Shown here one piece after another: positions 54,048 through 63,251 of a DNA stretch of 64,000 nucleotides. Below the pieces are notes generated by a model. That model was not told where the DNA came from, did not search any database, and was given only the letters and a program-made list of their open reading frames with translations. The stretch's first letter is position 1. The number at the start of each line of letters is the position of its first letter. Origin of the DNA: Pelagibacterium sp. 26DY04 (GTDB taxonomy: Bacteria > Pseudomonadota > Alphaproteobacteria > Rhizobiales > Devosiaceae); assembly GCF_031202305.1 (NCBI RefSeq), contig NZ_CP101731.1:1798001-1862000 (forward strand), in the 5' to 3' direction. Made by a program: the position numbers and the translations under genes.

Positions 54048-54319
54048 GATGCGTCAACCATCACCTGTTCTGGCCCAATCGTAGGCCGGGATGGTTTAAG
54101 CGCGCCTTAAAGCGTCCATTGCAAGTGCTACGGAGATCGATAACATCCGAGCCTCAGCTCGTGCAGATCAAACCTGTGCATCGCAATGTGCAACTGCGTC
54201 CGAATGCGCTCGCGGCCCCCCGGCTCGGAACGATCGACTAGCTAGAGTCTGGCCGCTTCGTTGTCCAGTTAAAATGTGTTTGCGTAGCAATGGCATAGCG
54301 CTCCTGTAGGGGCAGCGCG

Positions 54320-55672
54320 CTATTTGCCCACGGGACGGAGCAAAAAGGCCGGAATGTGCCCTTCGGTCTTGAAGCTTGCCGGACCGTCGTCATTGCTGCC
54401 ACGCCGGGAGGTCTCCCGACGTTTGGGTTCGGCGGACTTGCCTTGCCGGGGCTGATCTTCGGCGGGTCGCTTGCTCTTCTGGCGCGAGCGTTTCGGCGCG
54501 GCTTCAGATTGAGCATCGCCACCTTGAGAAGGTGCACTCACCGGAGCGGCATCGAGCCATTCGATGTCGCGCTGGATCAATTTGGTTATAGCGTCGACAT
54601 ATTTGCTCTCGCCGGGTCCCACCAGCGTGATCGCCGAACCTGAGCGGCCAGCACGGCCCGTGCGCCCGATGCGGTGCACATAGTCTTCGGCATGGGTGGG
54701 CACATCGAAATTGAAAACATGGCTCACGGCGGGAATATCAAGGCCGCGGGCCGCGACGTCCGATGCTACCAGGATGGGCAACGATCCTGCGCGGAAGCGA
54801 TCGAGGGTCTCCATCCGCGATTTCTGATCCATGTCGCCATGCAGGGCGCCTGCGGAAAAACCATGGCGCTCGAGTGAGCGCGCCACCGTGGCGACATCGC
54901 GCTTGCGATTGCAGAAGATGATGGCGTTTTTCATCTCCTTGGCGCTGCGGATCTGGTCACGCAGTGCGGCACGCTTTTCGGCCGGGGTTTTGCCGACCTT
55001 CAAGAGCTTTTGATCGATATTCTCGTTTGTCGAGTTCTGCCGGGCAACCTCGACCTTCACCGGATCGCGAAGGAAGCGCTGGGTCAGTTTCTGGATTTCC
55101 GGCGGCATGGTTGCCGAAAAGAACAGGGTCTGCCGGCGCGGCGGCAGCAGTCCGCAGATACGTTCGATATCGGGGATGAAGCCCATATCGAGCATGCGGT
55201 CGGCTTCGTCAATGACGAGAATATCGACCCCGGTCAGAAGCAGGCGCCCGCGCTCGAAATGATCGAGCAGGCGGCCGGGCGTGGCGATCAGGACATCAGC
55301 ACCCCGGTCGAGCTTCTTGTTCTGGTCTTCAAAGGAGACGCCGCCGATGAGCAGGGCGACGGTCAACCGGTGGTTCTTGCCGTATTTCTCGAAGTTTTCA
55401 TGAACCTGCGCTGCGAGTTCGCGCGTGGGCTCGAGGATAAGCGTGCGGGGCATGCGAGCCCGGGCACGGCCTTTTTCAAGCAGCGAAAGCATGGGAAGCA
55501 CGAAGGACGCGGTCTTGCCCGTACCGGTCTGGGCTATGCCGATCAGGTCCTTCTTCTCGAGGACGTGCGGAATGGCCTGCGCCTGGATATCGGTCGGCTT
55601 GGTATAGCCGGCTGCGGCGACTGCTTCGGTGACTTTATCGCCCAGGCCCAGCTCGGAGAATTCAACAGTCAA
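54320..55672 (-). CDS. DEAD-box RNA helicase (RhlE-like)
   Basis: ATP-dependent RNA helicase. Motifs in order: Q motif (TKPTDIQAQAIPHVL), I AQTGTGKTAS, Ia PTRELAAQ, II VIDEADRMLDMGF, III FFSATMPPE, IV IIFCNRKRD, V ARGLDIP, VI YVHRIGRTGRAG. The C-terminal 80 residues (from about 370) are basic and low complexity, typical of an RNA-binding tail. 450 residues. There are 268 bases of leader upstream to parE, with a promoter-like TTGACT on the minus strand at 55890-55895. Confidence 0.95.
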   Translation of the reverse strand: MTVEFSELGLGDKVTEAVAAAGYTKPTDIQAQAIPHVLEKKDLIGIAQTGTGKTASFVLPMLSLLEKGRARARMPRTLILEPTRELAAQVHENFEKYGKNHRLTVALLIGGVSFEDQNKKLDRGADVLIATPGRLLDHFERGRLLLTGVDILVIDEADRMLDMGFIPDIERICGLLPPRRQTLFFSATMPPEIQKLTQRFLRDPVKVEVARQNSTNENIDQKLLKVGKTPAEKRAALRDQIRSAKEMKNAIIFCNRKRDVATVARSLERHGFSAGALHGDMDQKSRMETLDRFRAGSLPILVASDVAARGLDIPAVSHVFNFDVPTHAEDYVHRIGRTGRAGRSGSAITLVGPGESKYVDAITKLIQRDIEWLDAAPVSAPSQGGDAQSEAAPKRSRQKSKRPAEDQPRQGKSAEPKRRETSRRGSNDDGPASFKTEGHIPAFLLRPVGK

Positions 55673-55940
55673 AATCGGGTGTCCATCATGTTCGTGTCAG
55701 ATGCCACGGAAGCCATTGGCCATCGGCCTCTGATCATCCCATTTCGAGGTGTCGCCAGCGGAAACGGTACACTTCATCCACACTTGGAGCTCTTCACGCT
55801 GGAAAACGCTTAGCTCGAACCCTGCATGGAATACGCAAGCGAACGGGTGTGGCCTCTGACGAGCGGGACCATAAACTACATTAGGTTCAAGTCAATCTTG
55901 ATTTGGCCATCAAGATTAATGCGAGATGCCGCAATGCCGA
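55673..55940. other. 268-bp region between parE and the DEAD-box gene
   Basis: Contains a perfect 9-bp inverted repeat AATCTTGAT/ATCAAGATT (55894-55902, 55909-55917) about 25 bases past the parE stop. It could be a terminator stem for parE without a T tract, or an operator. A minus-strand TTGACT (55895-55890) with TATGGT 16 bases further is a weak promoter for the helicase gene, giving a long 5' leader. Confidence 0.4.
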
Positions 55941-57953
55941 TCAAACATCGACATCGGTCACAAAGGCCGCCTTTTCAGAGATAAACTCGAAACGGGCTTC
56001 AGGCTTGTTGCCCATCAGCCGGTCGACTGTTTCGGTCGTTTCGCCACGATCGGAAACGACACGGACCTGCAGCAGCGTTCTCGATTTGGGGTTCATCGTC
56101 GTTTCTTTCAAGTGGGCGTGAGGCATTTCGCCCAATCCCTTGAAGCGAGTGACTTCGACCTTGCCGCGGCCGGTGAATTCTTCCCTCATGAGCCGTTCCC
56201 GGTCGGCATCATCCATGGCATAGGCGGTCTTGGCGCCTTGAGAAAGCCGATACAAGGGCGGCAACGCCAGGTAAAGGTGGCCCTGCTCGATCAGCTTAGG
56301 TAGTTCCTGATAGAAGAAGGTCATCAGGAGCGAGGCGATGTGGGCGCCGTCGACGTCGGCGTCGGTCATGATGATGATCTTGTCGTAGCGCAGATCATCT
56401 TCGCGATATTTGTCGCGTGTGCCAACGCCAAGCGCCTGCAACATGTCGGCGATGAGCTGGTTGGCCGCAAGCTTGTCGCGGCTGGCGCCGGCGACATTGA
56501 GGATCTTGCCGCGCAAGGGCAGAACAGCCTGGCTGGCGCGATCGCGTGCCTGCTTGGCGCTGCCGCCGGCGCTATCGCCTTCTACGATGAAGAGTTCCGC
56601 GCCCTGAGCCGCCGATTGACTGCAGTCGGCCAGCTTGCCGGGCAAGCGCAACTTGCGGGTGGCCGATTTGCGGTCGATTTCCTTTTCCTTGCGCCGGCGC
56701 AAGCGGTCCTCGGCCCGCTCGATGGTCCAATCGAGGAGCTTGTTGGCTTGGTTGGGCGCTGCGGTGAGCCAGTGGTCGAAGGCATCGCGGATGGCGTTGT
56801 CGACGATGCGCGTGGCCTCACCAGACGCGAGCTTATCTTTTGTTTGCCCGACGAATTCGGGTTCGCGCACGAATACTGAGAGCATGGCGCCGCAATGACC
56901 GAGCACATCTTCGGAGGTGATGACCGAAGCGCGTTTGTTTCCGACAAGATCGGCATAGTTCTTCAACCCGCGCAGTAGCGCGGTGCGCAGGCCAGCTTCA
57001 TGCGTTCCGCCATCAGGCGTGGGCACCGTGTTGCAATAGGATGAGGTGAAACTATCTCCGATATACCAGGAGATGGCCCATTCCACAGAGCCGTGGCCGC
57101 CTGGTTTGCCGGTCTTGCCCGAAAAGACGTCGTCGATGATGCGCGTCTTTCCTTCGATGCGGCGCTCGATGAAATCGCGCAGCCCGCCGGGGAAATGGAA
57201 GATGGCCTTAGCCGGCACATCGCCTGTAGCGAGGGCTTCGTCGCAGGACCAGCGGATTTCCACGCCGCCGAATAGATAGGCCTTGGCGCGCGTCATCCGG
57301 AAGATGCGGTCGGGAATGAATTTGGCGGAAGCGCCGAAAATTTGCGGATCTGGGTGGAACCGGATCGTCGTGCCGCGCCGGTTGTGGACGCGCCCCATGT
57401 TTTCCAACGTCGATGTCGGAAGGCCACGCGAATAGGTTTGGCGGTAGAGAGTCTGGTCGATAGCGACTTCGACAATCAGATCATCGGTCAGGGCATTGAC
57501 CACCGAAACGCCGACGCCATGCAAACCGCCCGAGGTTTCGTAGGCTTTAGAGTCGAATTTGCCGCCCGCATGGAGGGTGGTCATGATGACTTCAAGCGCC
57601 GAGAGGTGGGGCCGCTTGGGATGGCTGTCGACGGGAATGCCGCGGCCGTTGTCGATGACCGTTACGTATCCATCCGCGCCCAAATGCACTTCGATACGGG
57701 TCGCGTGCCCGCCGATCGCCTCGTCCATCGAGTTGTCGATGACCTCAGCGAACAGGTGATGGAGCGCGTTGACGTCCGTACCGCCGATATACATGCCCGG
57801 GCGGCGGCGCACGGGTTCAAGTCCTTCGAGAACCTCGATATCAGCGGCCGTGTAGGATCCCGACGGCGCCGGCTCGCGGGCCGGAGCCGGCCGCTGCGGC
57901 TGGGGAGCCGGCGAGGGGGGAGTGTCACCGAAAAGATCGTTGTTGTCCGTCAT
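55941..57953 (-). CDS. parE: DNA topoisomerase IV subunit B
   Basis: ATPase subunit of the enzyme that unlinks daughter chromosomes. After a Pro-rich N-terminus (residues 1-30) come the GHKL ATPase motifs (VIDNSMDEA, DNGRGIPV, GGLHGVGVSVVNAL), the transducer domain and the TOPRIM domain (LFIVEGDSAGGSAKQARD, DADVDGAHI). It has 670 residues. It is ParE rather than GyrB because the inserted GyrB domain is absent and the C-terminus (RTLLQVRV, RFEFI) fits ParE. parC is not in the window. Confidence 0.94.
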   Translation of the reverse strand: MTDNNDLFGDTPPSPAPQPQRPAPAREPAPSGSYTAADIEVLEGLEPVRRRPGMYIGGTDVNALHHLFAEVIDNSMDEAIGGHATRIEVHLGADGYVTVIDNGRGIPVDSHPKRPHLSALEVIMTTLHAGGKFDSKAYETSGGLHGVGVSVVNALTDDLIVEVAIDQTLYRQTYSRGLPTSTLENMGRVHNRRGTTIRFHPDPQIFGASAKFIPDRIFRMTRAKAYLFGGVEIRWSCDEALATGDVPAKAIFHFPGGLRDFIERRIEGKTRIIDDVFSGKTGKPGGHGSVEWAISWYIGDSFTSSYCNTVPTPDGGTHEAGLRTALLRGLKNYADLVGNKRASVITSEDVLGHCGAMLSVFVREPEFVGQTKDKLASGEATRIVDNAIRDAFDHWLTAAPNQANKLLDWTIERAEDRLRRRKEKEIDRKSATRKLRLPGKLADCSQSAAQGAELFIVEGDSAGGSAKQARDRASQAVLPLRGKILNVAGASRDKLAANQLIADMLQALGVGTRDKYREDDLRYDKIIIMTDADVDGAHIASLLMTFFYQELPKLIEQGHLYLALPPLYRLSQGAKTAYAMDDADRERLMREEFTGRGKVEVTRFKGLGEMPHAHLKETTMNPKSRTLLQVRVVSDRGETTETVDRLMGNKPEARFEFISEKAAFVTDVDV

Positions 57954-58468
57954 GGGCCTCGAACGTCGCGCAATGCGAATCAGGGGAAGAAACCTGGCCT
58001 ATCATAAGGCAATGAGATAGGGCGGAGACACCATAGTTTCCGCGCCATTTCAACTGTTTTGACGTATGCGCCGGAAGCGGCGTGGGTGCCGCCTCAATCT
58101 CAACTTGGGACAGTTGGTGGAGCGCGAAACCGGGTTCCGTTTACTTTCGGTTTGCCACTCGTCAGCACTTTCTTAAGTCTGATGGACTAGAAATTTCTTC
58201 ATACGGTTCATGAGTTTGGAGTTGCCGTATGCCTGCCGAGCTTGCCGGGGATGCTGCGTATCATGCACCTGGTGCGGCACGCGAAAAGTTCAGGGGGGCT
58301 AGGCCGGGTTGAAGAGTTCTGCGTACCGGCTTGCCCACCTATCTCTTCCCAAGATCGTGCTTCTGCCAAGCCTTGTGGCGGTGTTTTTCCTCGTCTGATT
58401 GCTCTGTGCCATTGCGCGCCTAGGCGGCGGGCGATAACAAGTGGCCGAGATGTTCCGAGGAGTTCCGC
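57954..58468. other. 515-bp divergent region between parE and the sulfotransferase gene
   Basis: No supported gene. It includes an inverted repeat CATACGG/CCGTATG (58200-58206, 58225-58231) with an 18-base spacer, and a short frame with a histidine-phosphatase-like stretch HLVRHAKSS (around 58263-58290) that is then lost. The ribosome binding site GAGGAG for the downstream GTG lies at about 58457-58462. Confidence 0.5.
58200..58231. promoter_or_regulatory. Inverted repeat, possible operator or hairpin
   Basis: CATACGG and CCGTATG are perfect complements separated by 18 bases. The placement between divergent genes suggests a regulator site, but no partner is known and chance cannot be excluded. 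Confidence 0.3.
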
Positions 58469-59362
58469 GTGTCCGAGCCGCAGGCAAAGCCCATTCGTCC
58501 GCTGTATTTCGTCGCCTCGTACCCGCGGTCGGGCAGCAATTGGGTGCGTTCGGCGATCTTCCTGATGATTGCGATGGCTCAACCCAATCCGCCCAAGCGG
58601 ATCGACATGCGCAACATCGACAACATTATTCCGCTCGACTCCCAGGGCCGCTTCTATAAGGAGGTGACTGGCAAGGATGCCGGGGCGCTGGGGGAAGAGG
58701 AAGTGGCCGAAGCGCGGCCGCTCGTGCATCAGTTTTTAGCGAGCCAGCACAAGGGTTTCCCCGTGGTCAAGACCCACGCGATCCGGGGAACTTTTCATGG
58801 CCATCCCACCTTCAACACCAAGGTTTCCGTGGGCGGAACCTATGTTGTGCGCAACCCGCTGGATGTCGCGGCAGCACTGGTGGAGGCAACCGGATTGCAG
58901 CCGGTGCGGGTGATTGAGGCGATGATGACGAAGGATCGGCGGGTGAAGGCCAATCCACATCTGGTTTCCGAGCCGCAGGGTTCGTGGAGCCAGAACGTGG
59001 CGAGCTGGACGGCGCAGCGGCAGCCGGCGGTGCATGTTATTCGGTTTGAAGATTTGCGCGCCGATTCCGCCAAGCAACTCAAGGGGTTGGCGGCGCATAT
59101 GAAGATTCCGGTTTCCGACAAGGGGCTTGCCACGGCGGTCGGATTGCTGGCGGAGACGCATAAGGCGCGGGGGCGCGAAGCGGGGGATCGGGACTATCGC
59201 GAGACGCTTAAACCCTTGCACGCGCGAGCAATTATCGAAGCGCACGGGGTGCAGATGGATGCCCACGGGTACCTGACCGACAAGGTGCTTCAGTATGCCG
59301 ACATCGACCGGCAGGCGGCTCTGGTTCTGGCGCAACGGCACGCGCCAAAGATCGCAAACTAG
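58469..59362 (+). CDS. Sulfotransferase domain protein
   Basis: Probably transfers sulfate from PAPS to a cell-surface or small-molecule acceptor. The 5'-phosphosulfate loop is ASYPRSGSNWVRS (residues about 16-28) and the 3'-phosphate motif is VVRNPLDVAAAL (about 126-137); IRFEDLRAD and a C-terminal helix complete the fold. 297 residues. The GTG start has GAGGAG 6 bases upstream. No PAPS-synthesis or glycosyltransferase genes are next to it, so the acceptor is unknown. Confidence 0.85.
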   Translation: MSEPQAKPIRPLYFVASYPRSGSNWVRSAIFLMIAMAQPNPPKRIDMRNIDNIIPLDSQGRFYKEVTGKDAGALGEEEVAEARPLVHQFLASQHKGFPVVKTHAIRGTFHGHPTFNTKVSVGGTYVVRNPLDVAAALVEATGLQPVRVIEAMMTKDRRVKANPHLVSEPQGSWSQNVASWTAQRQPAVHVIRFEDLRADSAKQLKGLAAHMKIPVSDKGLATAVGLLAETHKARGREAGDRDYRETLKPLHARAIIEAHGVQMDAHGYLTDKVLQYADIDRQAALVLAQRHAPKIAN

Positions 59363-59634
59363 GCTTGCCCAGCACTCCGCATATTGCCAATATACGGGTT
59401 GAGATCGGCGTTTAAAGTAATGGGAGGACACCGTGGACGGCATTTGGCGACACTGTCGTGCGCGTGGTCCTGTTTTGGCCCTGCAGCAGATGTTGCAGGG
59501 CTGACCTCCCCGGACATTCCGTACTCGTTTTTCCGCAAGGGTCTGCCCTGATCGAGCGCTGGCATCCATCACGTGATGCGGCGAGGCAGAAATTCGGCGT
59601 GCCCATTTGGCCGCCAACACCCTTCGAGACGACA

Positions 59635-61146
59635 ATGACGACGATCACCCTCAAATCAGCCGGCGTGACCGGCAAGACGCAATTGTTCAATGACCTGACC
59701 CTCACGGTCGGACCCGGCGACCGGGTCGGGCTGGTGGGCGCGAACGGCGCGGACAAATCCACACTGCTCAAATGCCTTACCGGCGAGGCCAATCTGACGA
59801 GCGGCGAGGTGACACTCTCGCGCGGGGCGCGGGTGGGGCAGGTGCCGCAGAGCGTGCCGGCAGAAATGCTCGAGCTCAGCCTGTTCGACGCCGTGGCGAC
59901 CGGGCTGGAACCGGAAACGCTTGCGAGCGAAAGCTGGCGTGTCGACGTGGTGCTGGACTCGCTTTCAACACCTGAGGAACTGCGGGATCGGCGCGTGCGG
60001 GAACTGAGCGGGGGCTGGCAGCGGCTGATGCTGCTCATGCGCGCCTGGGTGACCGATCCTGACGTTCTGGTGCTCGATGAGCCCACCAACCATCTCGACC
60101 TTGAAAAGATGGCGCTGCTCGAAAGCTGGTTTTCGGGGATCGGCAACGTGCCGGTGATCGTCGCCAGCCACGATAGGAGCTTTCTCGATGCGGTGACCAA
60201 CCGCACGCTGTTCCTGCGACCCGAGATGTCGCGTGATTTTCCCTTGCTTTACACCAAGGCCAACGCGGTGCTGGCGGGGGAGGACGCGAGCGATGCGGCC
60301 AAGCGCGAACGTGATCTGAAAGAGGCGAACCAGCTTCGGCAGCAATCGGCCAAGCTCAAGAATATCGGCATCAATTCGGGCAGCGATCTTTTGCAGAGAA
60401 AGCAAAAGCAGCTTCGTGAACGGGCCGAGAAAATCGAAGCGCAGGCTAAATCGCTGCACAAGGAGCGCAGCGGGGATATTCGACTCGCCAATCGCGGAAC
60501 GCATGCCAAGGTGCTGGTGGCGATTGAGAATCTGACGGTCAAAACGCCAGATGGGCGGAAGTTGTTCGGAATCCCCAAGCTGCATATCTTCCAAGGCGAC
60601 CGGACCGTGCTCCTCGGGCGAAATGGCACGGGGAAATCGACGCTGATCGAGATGCTGCGCTCGGTGCTGCTGGCCGGGCGCGCCATCGAAGGCATCAAGG
60701 CGACGCCGAGCCTTGTCACCGGGTATATGGATCAGGCACTCGATTTCGTGCCGGAGAAGAAAACGCCGTTCGGCTATGTCTCGGCGCTGGGGCAGACCGA
60801 TCAGCGAACGCGGGCGCTGCTGGCGGGGGCGGGAATCGACATCGAGGCCCATTCAATGCCCATCGCCAGGCTGTCGCAGGGGCAGAGGGCGCGGCTTGGC
60901 TTGCTGGCGCTGCGGCTGATCGAACCCAATTTCTACCTGCTGGACGAGCCAACGAACCACGTGGACATCGCCGGGCAGGAGACGCTGGCCGGCGAGATCA
61001 TCGAGCACGAGGCCAGTTGCGTTCTGGTTTCGCATGACAGGGCCTTCGTGCGCGAGGTGGCTAACCGGTTCCTGGTGATAGAGAGGGGGCGGCTGGTGGA
61101 AGCCGAGGACGCCGAAGAGTTCTTCGCGGCAATGGCGGCGCCATAA
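59635..61146 (+). CDS. ABC-F family ATPase with an altered first P-loop
   Basis: Soluble protein with two ABC domains and no membrane part; ABC-F proteins act on ribosomes, and some protect against antibiotics. Domain 1 has Walker A GANGADKST (residues 35-43), signature LSGGWQR and LVLDEPTNHLD. A basic coiled linker (about 215-290) follows. Domain 2 has GRNGTGKST, LSQGQRAR and YLLDEPTNHVD. In domain 1 the invariant Gly before the P-loop Lys is Asp40 (codon 59752-59754), which should impair ATP binding at that site. 503 residues from the ATG at 59635; the open upstream frame does not fit the family. Confidence 0.92.
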   Translation: MTTITLKSAGVTGKTQLFNDLTLTVGPGDRVGLVGANGADKSTLLKCLTGEANLTSGEVTLSRGARVGQVPQSVPAEMLELSLFDAVATGLEPETLASESWRVDVVLDSLSTPEELRDRRVRELSGGWQRLMLLMRAWVTDPDVLVLDEPTNHLDLEKMALLESWFSGIGNVPVIVASHDRSFLDAVTNRTLFLRPEMSRDFPLLYTKANAVLAGEDASDAAKRERDLKEANQLRQQSAKLKNIGINSGSDLLQRKQKQLRERAEKIEAQAKSLHKERSGDIRLANRGTHAKVLVAIENLTVKTPDGRKLFGIPKLHIFQGDRTVLLGRNGTGKSTLIEMLRSVLLAGRAIEGIKATPSLVTGYMDQALDFVPEKKTPFGYVSALGQTDQRTRALLAGAGIDIEAHSMPIARLSQGQRARLGLLALRLIEPNFYLLDEPTNHVDIAGQETLAGEIIEHEASCVLVSHDRAFVREVANRFLVIERGRLVEAEDAEEFFAAMAAP

Positions 61147-61186
61147 CCAACTGTCCCGCGCCGGCAGGCGCGGGACAGGGTTTGCG

Positions 61187-61519
61187 TCACCGGCTATCGG
61201 GCGCCTTGCCATCGCGGTAGAAGATCATGCCGCCATGGTAGAGGACATCGTCAATGAATTCGCCGTCGGCGGTGAAGCCGGTGTCGTCCCAGTAGTCGAT
61301 GTGATTGCCGGACACCTCGTAGCGGCCCTGATAGGCGCTCTCGCGGGTGCCGCGGGCCTCATCATAGCGGCCGTTTGGCAGGAGTTGCTGGCGAACGTGC
61401 CCATCGGCGGTGATCCACATGCCGACATAGGGGTGCGTTTGGGTCATGGTTTGCTCCGGTAGTACGGGGGTGGCAAACGCGATCGCGGTGATCGCTGCAA
61501 GGATCGCGAGGCGGCGCAT
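61187..61519 (-). CDS. Atu4866 domain-containing protein, probably secreted
   Basis: 110 residues: a likely signal peptide (1-about 22, MRRLAILAAITAIAFATPV) and the small beta-barrel Atu4866 domain, recognised by YVGMWITADGHVRQQLLPNG and NHIDYWDDTGFTADGEF. Function unknown. Its ATG overlaps the stop of the upstream SDR gene by one base (on the minus strand), so the two form an operon. It may also start at an internal ATG (residue 25) without a signal peptide. Confidence 0.85.
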   Translation of the reverse strand: MRRLAILAAITAIAFATPVLPEQTMTQTHPYVGMWITADGHVRQQLLPNGRYDEARGTRESAYQGRYEVSGNHIDYWDDTGFTADGEFIDDVLYHGGMIFYRDGKAPDSR

Positions 61520-62247
61520 CAGTGCGCCGCCGCCGTTGGACGGATAACGATTTCATTGACGTCGACATCATCGGGCTGCTCGATCGCGTAGCGGACCGCC
61601 CGAGCAATGGCGTCGGGCTGCATGGCGATGGCGCGATAGTCTTTCATCGCCGCCGCTGCGGAGGGCTCTGTGATGGTGCTTGCCAACTCGCTTTCCACGA
61701 CGCCGGGATGAATGCAGGTCACGCGCAGATGCGTGCTTTCCTGGCGCAGGCCATCCGAGATTGCCCGAACGGCGAACTTGGTGGCGCAATAGACGGCGGC
61801 AGTGGGCGAAACGACCAGCGCACCCACCGAGGCGATGTTGACGATGTGACCGAACCCCTGGCTGTTCATCGTCGGCAGGACAGCGCCAATGCCGTTGAGC
61901 ACGCCCTTGATGTTGACATCGACCATCGCCTCCCATTCGTCGAGCTTGAGCGCGGCCATGGGCGATAGGGGCATGATCCCGGCATTGTTGATGATGACGT
62001 CGATCCGTCCCCACAGGGTCCGGGCGGCTTGCGCGAAGGCATGAACGTCCTGCCTGTCGGTGACGTCGAGGCGGCGGGCGATCGCCTGGCCTCCGGCTGC
62101 GTTGATCTCGTCGGCAAGCGCTTCGAGCCGATCCAATCTCCGAGCGCCCAGCATGACTTTTGCGCCGGCGTGCCCGAGTTCGCGGGCGATAGCCTGACCG
62201 ATGCCGCTGCTCGCGCCGGTTATCAGGATGACCTTGTCGAGAGACAT
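61519..62247 (-). CDS. Short-chain dehydrogenase/reductase
   Basis: NAD(P)-dependent oxidoreductase of the classical SDR type. Cofactor loop TGASSGIG (residues about 10-17), NNAG motif, catalytic Ser in NIASVG and YCATK (Tyr-x-x-x-Lys). 242 residues. The ATG at 62247 has AAGGAGCG upstream; the open N-terminal extension is rejected. Divergent from the LysR gene by 101 bases, an arrangement typical for a LysR-controlled target. Substrate unknown. Confidence 0.93.
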   Translation of the reverse strand: MSLDKVILITGASSGIGQAIARELGHAGAKVMLGARRLDRLEALADEINAAGGQAIARRLDVTDRQDVHAFAQAARTLWGRIDVIINNAGIMPLSPMAALKLDEWEAMVDVNIKGVLNGIGAVLPTMNSQGFGHIVNIASVGALVVSPTAAVYCATKFAVRAISDGLRQESTHLRVTCIHPGVVESELASTITEPSAAAAMKDYRAIAMQPDAIARAVRYAIEQPDDVDVNEIVIRPTAAAH

Positions 62248-62329
62248 TGTTCGCTCCTTGTTTGGATGAAGATGGTGTGAAGTTAGGCAGAGGTGATTGG
62301 AGCAACAATCCGTGCAATAGTGTATGGCT

Positions 62330-62348
62330 TGGTAAGTGGAGCTAACCA
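62330..62348 (+). promoter_or_regulatory. LysR-type T-N11-A box
   Basis: TGGT-N11-ACCA, a near-ideal LysR recognition shape, lies directly before the lysR start codon and includes its ribosome binding site (GGAG). Binding there would repress lysR translation or transcription start and could affect the divergent SDR operon. The match is short, so it is a candidate. Confidence 0.45.
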
Positions 62349-63251
62349 ATGAGCGACCTTAACGCGATCACCGTGTTTCTGGCTGTTGCCGATCTGCGGA
62401 GCTTTCGTGGCGCAGCGGAACGGCTCGGAGTGACCCGGTCGGCCGTTAGCCAGGCGATCCGGCGCCTGGAGAGCGATCTGGGCCTTGCCTTGCTCCAGCG
62501 CACGACCCGGAGCGTCAATCTGACGGAGGCAGGGCAGGCATTTCATGCGCGGGTCGCGCCGGCCATGACCGAGATCGACGTCGCTCTCGCACACGCGCGG
62601 GACCGGGAACAGACGCCGCGGGGATTGTTGCGGCTTGCCGTCTCCACCATCGCAGAAAGCTTCCTGTCGGGCCCGCTGCTTGCCGGCTTTGCCGAACGCT
62701 ATCCGGATGTGGCTCTGGAAGTGACAGTGACCGATCAGGAGTTCGACATCACGGCACAAGGGTATGATGCCGGGGTGCGGTTGGGTGAAGTCATCGAAAA
62801 GGACATGATCGCCATTCCCGCCTCGCCGGACCAGCGGCAGGTGGCCGTTGCGGCTCCGTCCTACCTCGCCGCGCATGGCGCGCCCGAACATCCACGCGAT
62901 CTCGCCGCTCACCGCTGCATCGGGTGGCGTCCGGTGCCGGGAGGGGCACCCTATCGCTGGGAATTTGCCGAGGACGGGCGTGCTTTCGACGTGGAAGTCG
63001 AGCCGGAGGTTACGACCAACGATATATGGCTGATGGTGCGGCTGGCGCGAGCAGGGGCCGGAATAACGTTCGGCATGGAAGAGACCTTCGCCCCCTATAT
63101 CGGAAGGGGAGAGCTGGCCACGGTATTGGAGCGGTACTGCCCCGCATTTCCGGGATTTTTTCTCTACTACCCGAACCGCAGGCACCTAGCGCCAAAGCTG
63201 CGTGCGCTGGTCGATGACGTCCGCCGATGGCAGAAAACCGCGACAGGTTGA
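62349..63251 (+). CDS. LysR family transcriptional regulator
   Basis: N-terminal winged helix (residues 1-60; FLAVADLRSFRGAAERLGVT and SAVSQAIRRLE) and a periplasmic-binding-like effector domain (about 88-295), in the subgroup around CrgA. 300 residues. It is divergent from the SDR/Atu4866 operon, which is its probable target. Its stop codon lies inside the first of two 19-bp palindromes that precede the next SDR gene. The ligand is unknown. Confidence 0.94.
   Translation: MSDLNAITVFLAVADLRSFRGAAERLGVTRSAVSQAIRRLESDLGLALLQRTTRSVNLTEAGQAFHARVAPAMTEIDVALAHARDREQTPRGLLRLAVSTIAESFLSGPLLAGFAERYPDVALEVTVTDQEFDITAQGYDAGVRLGEVIEKDMIAIPASPDQRQVAVAAPSYLAAHGAPEHPRDLAAHRCIGWRPVPGGAPYRWEFAEDGRAFDVEVEPEVTTNDIWLMVRLARAGAGITFGMEETFAPYIGRGELATVLERYCPAFPGFFLYYPNRRHLAPKLRALVDDVRRWQKTATG

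Noticed and set aside
58455..58468. GTTC-N6-GTTC before the sulfotransferase start as an SOS box
   Set aside because: Spacer is six bases, not seven, and it overlaps the ribosome binding site without a promoter nearby.
58242..58565. Frame with HLVRHAKSS, like the start of a SixA-type histidine phosphatase
   Set aside because: Only about nine residues match and the rest has no similarity; the frame overlaps the sulfotransferase gene. A decayed gene is possible but not supportable.
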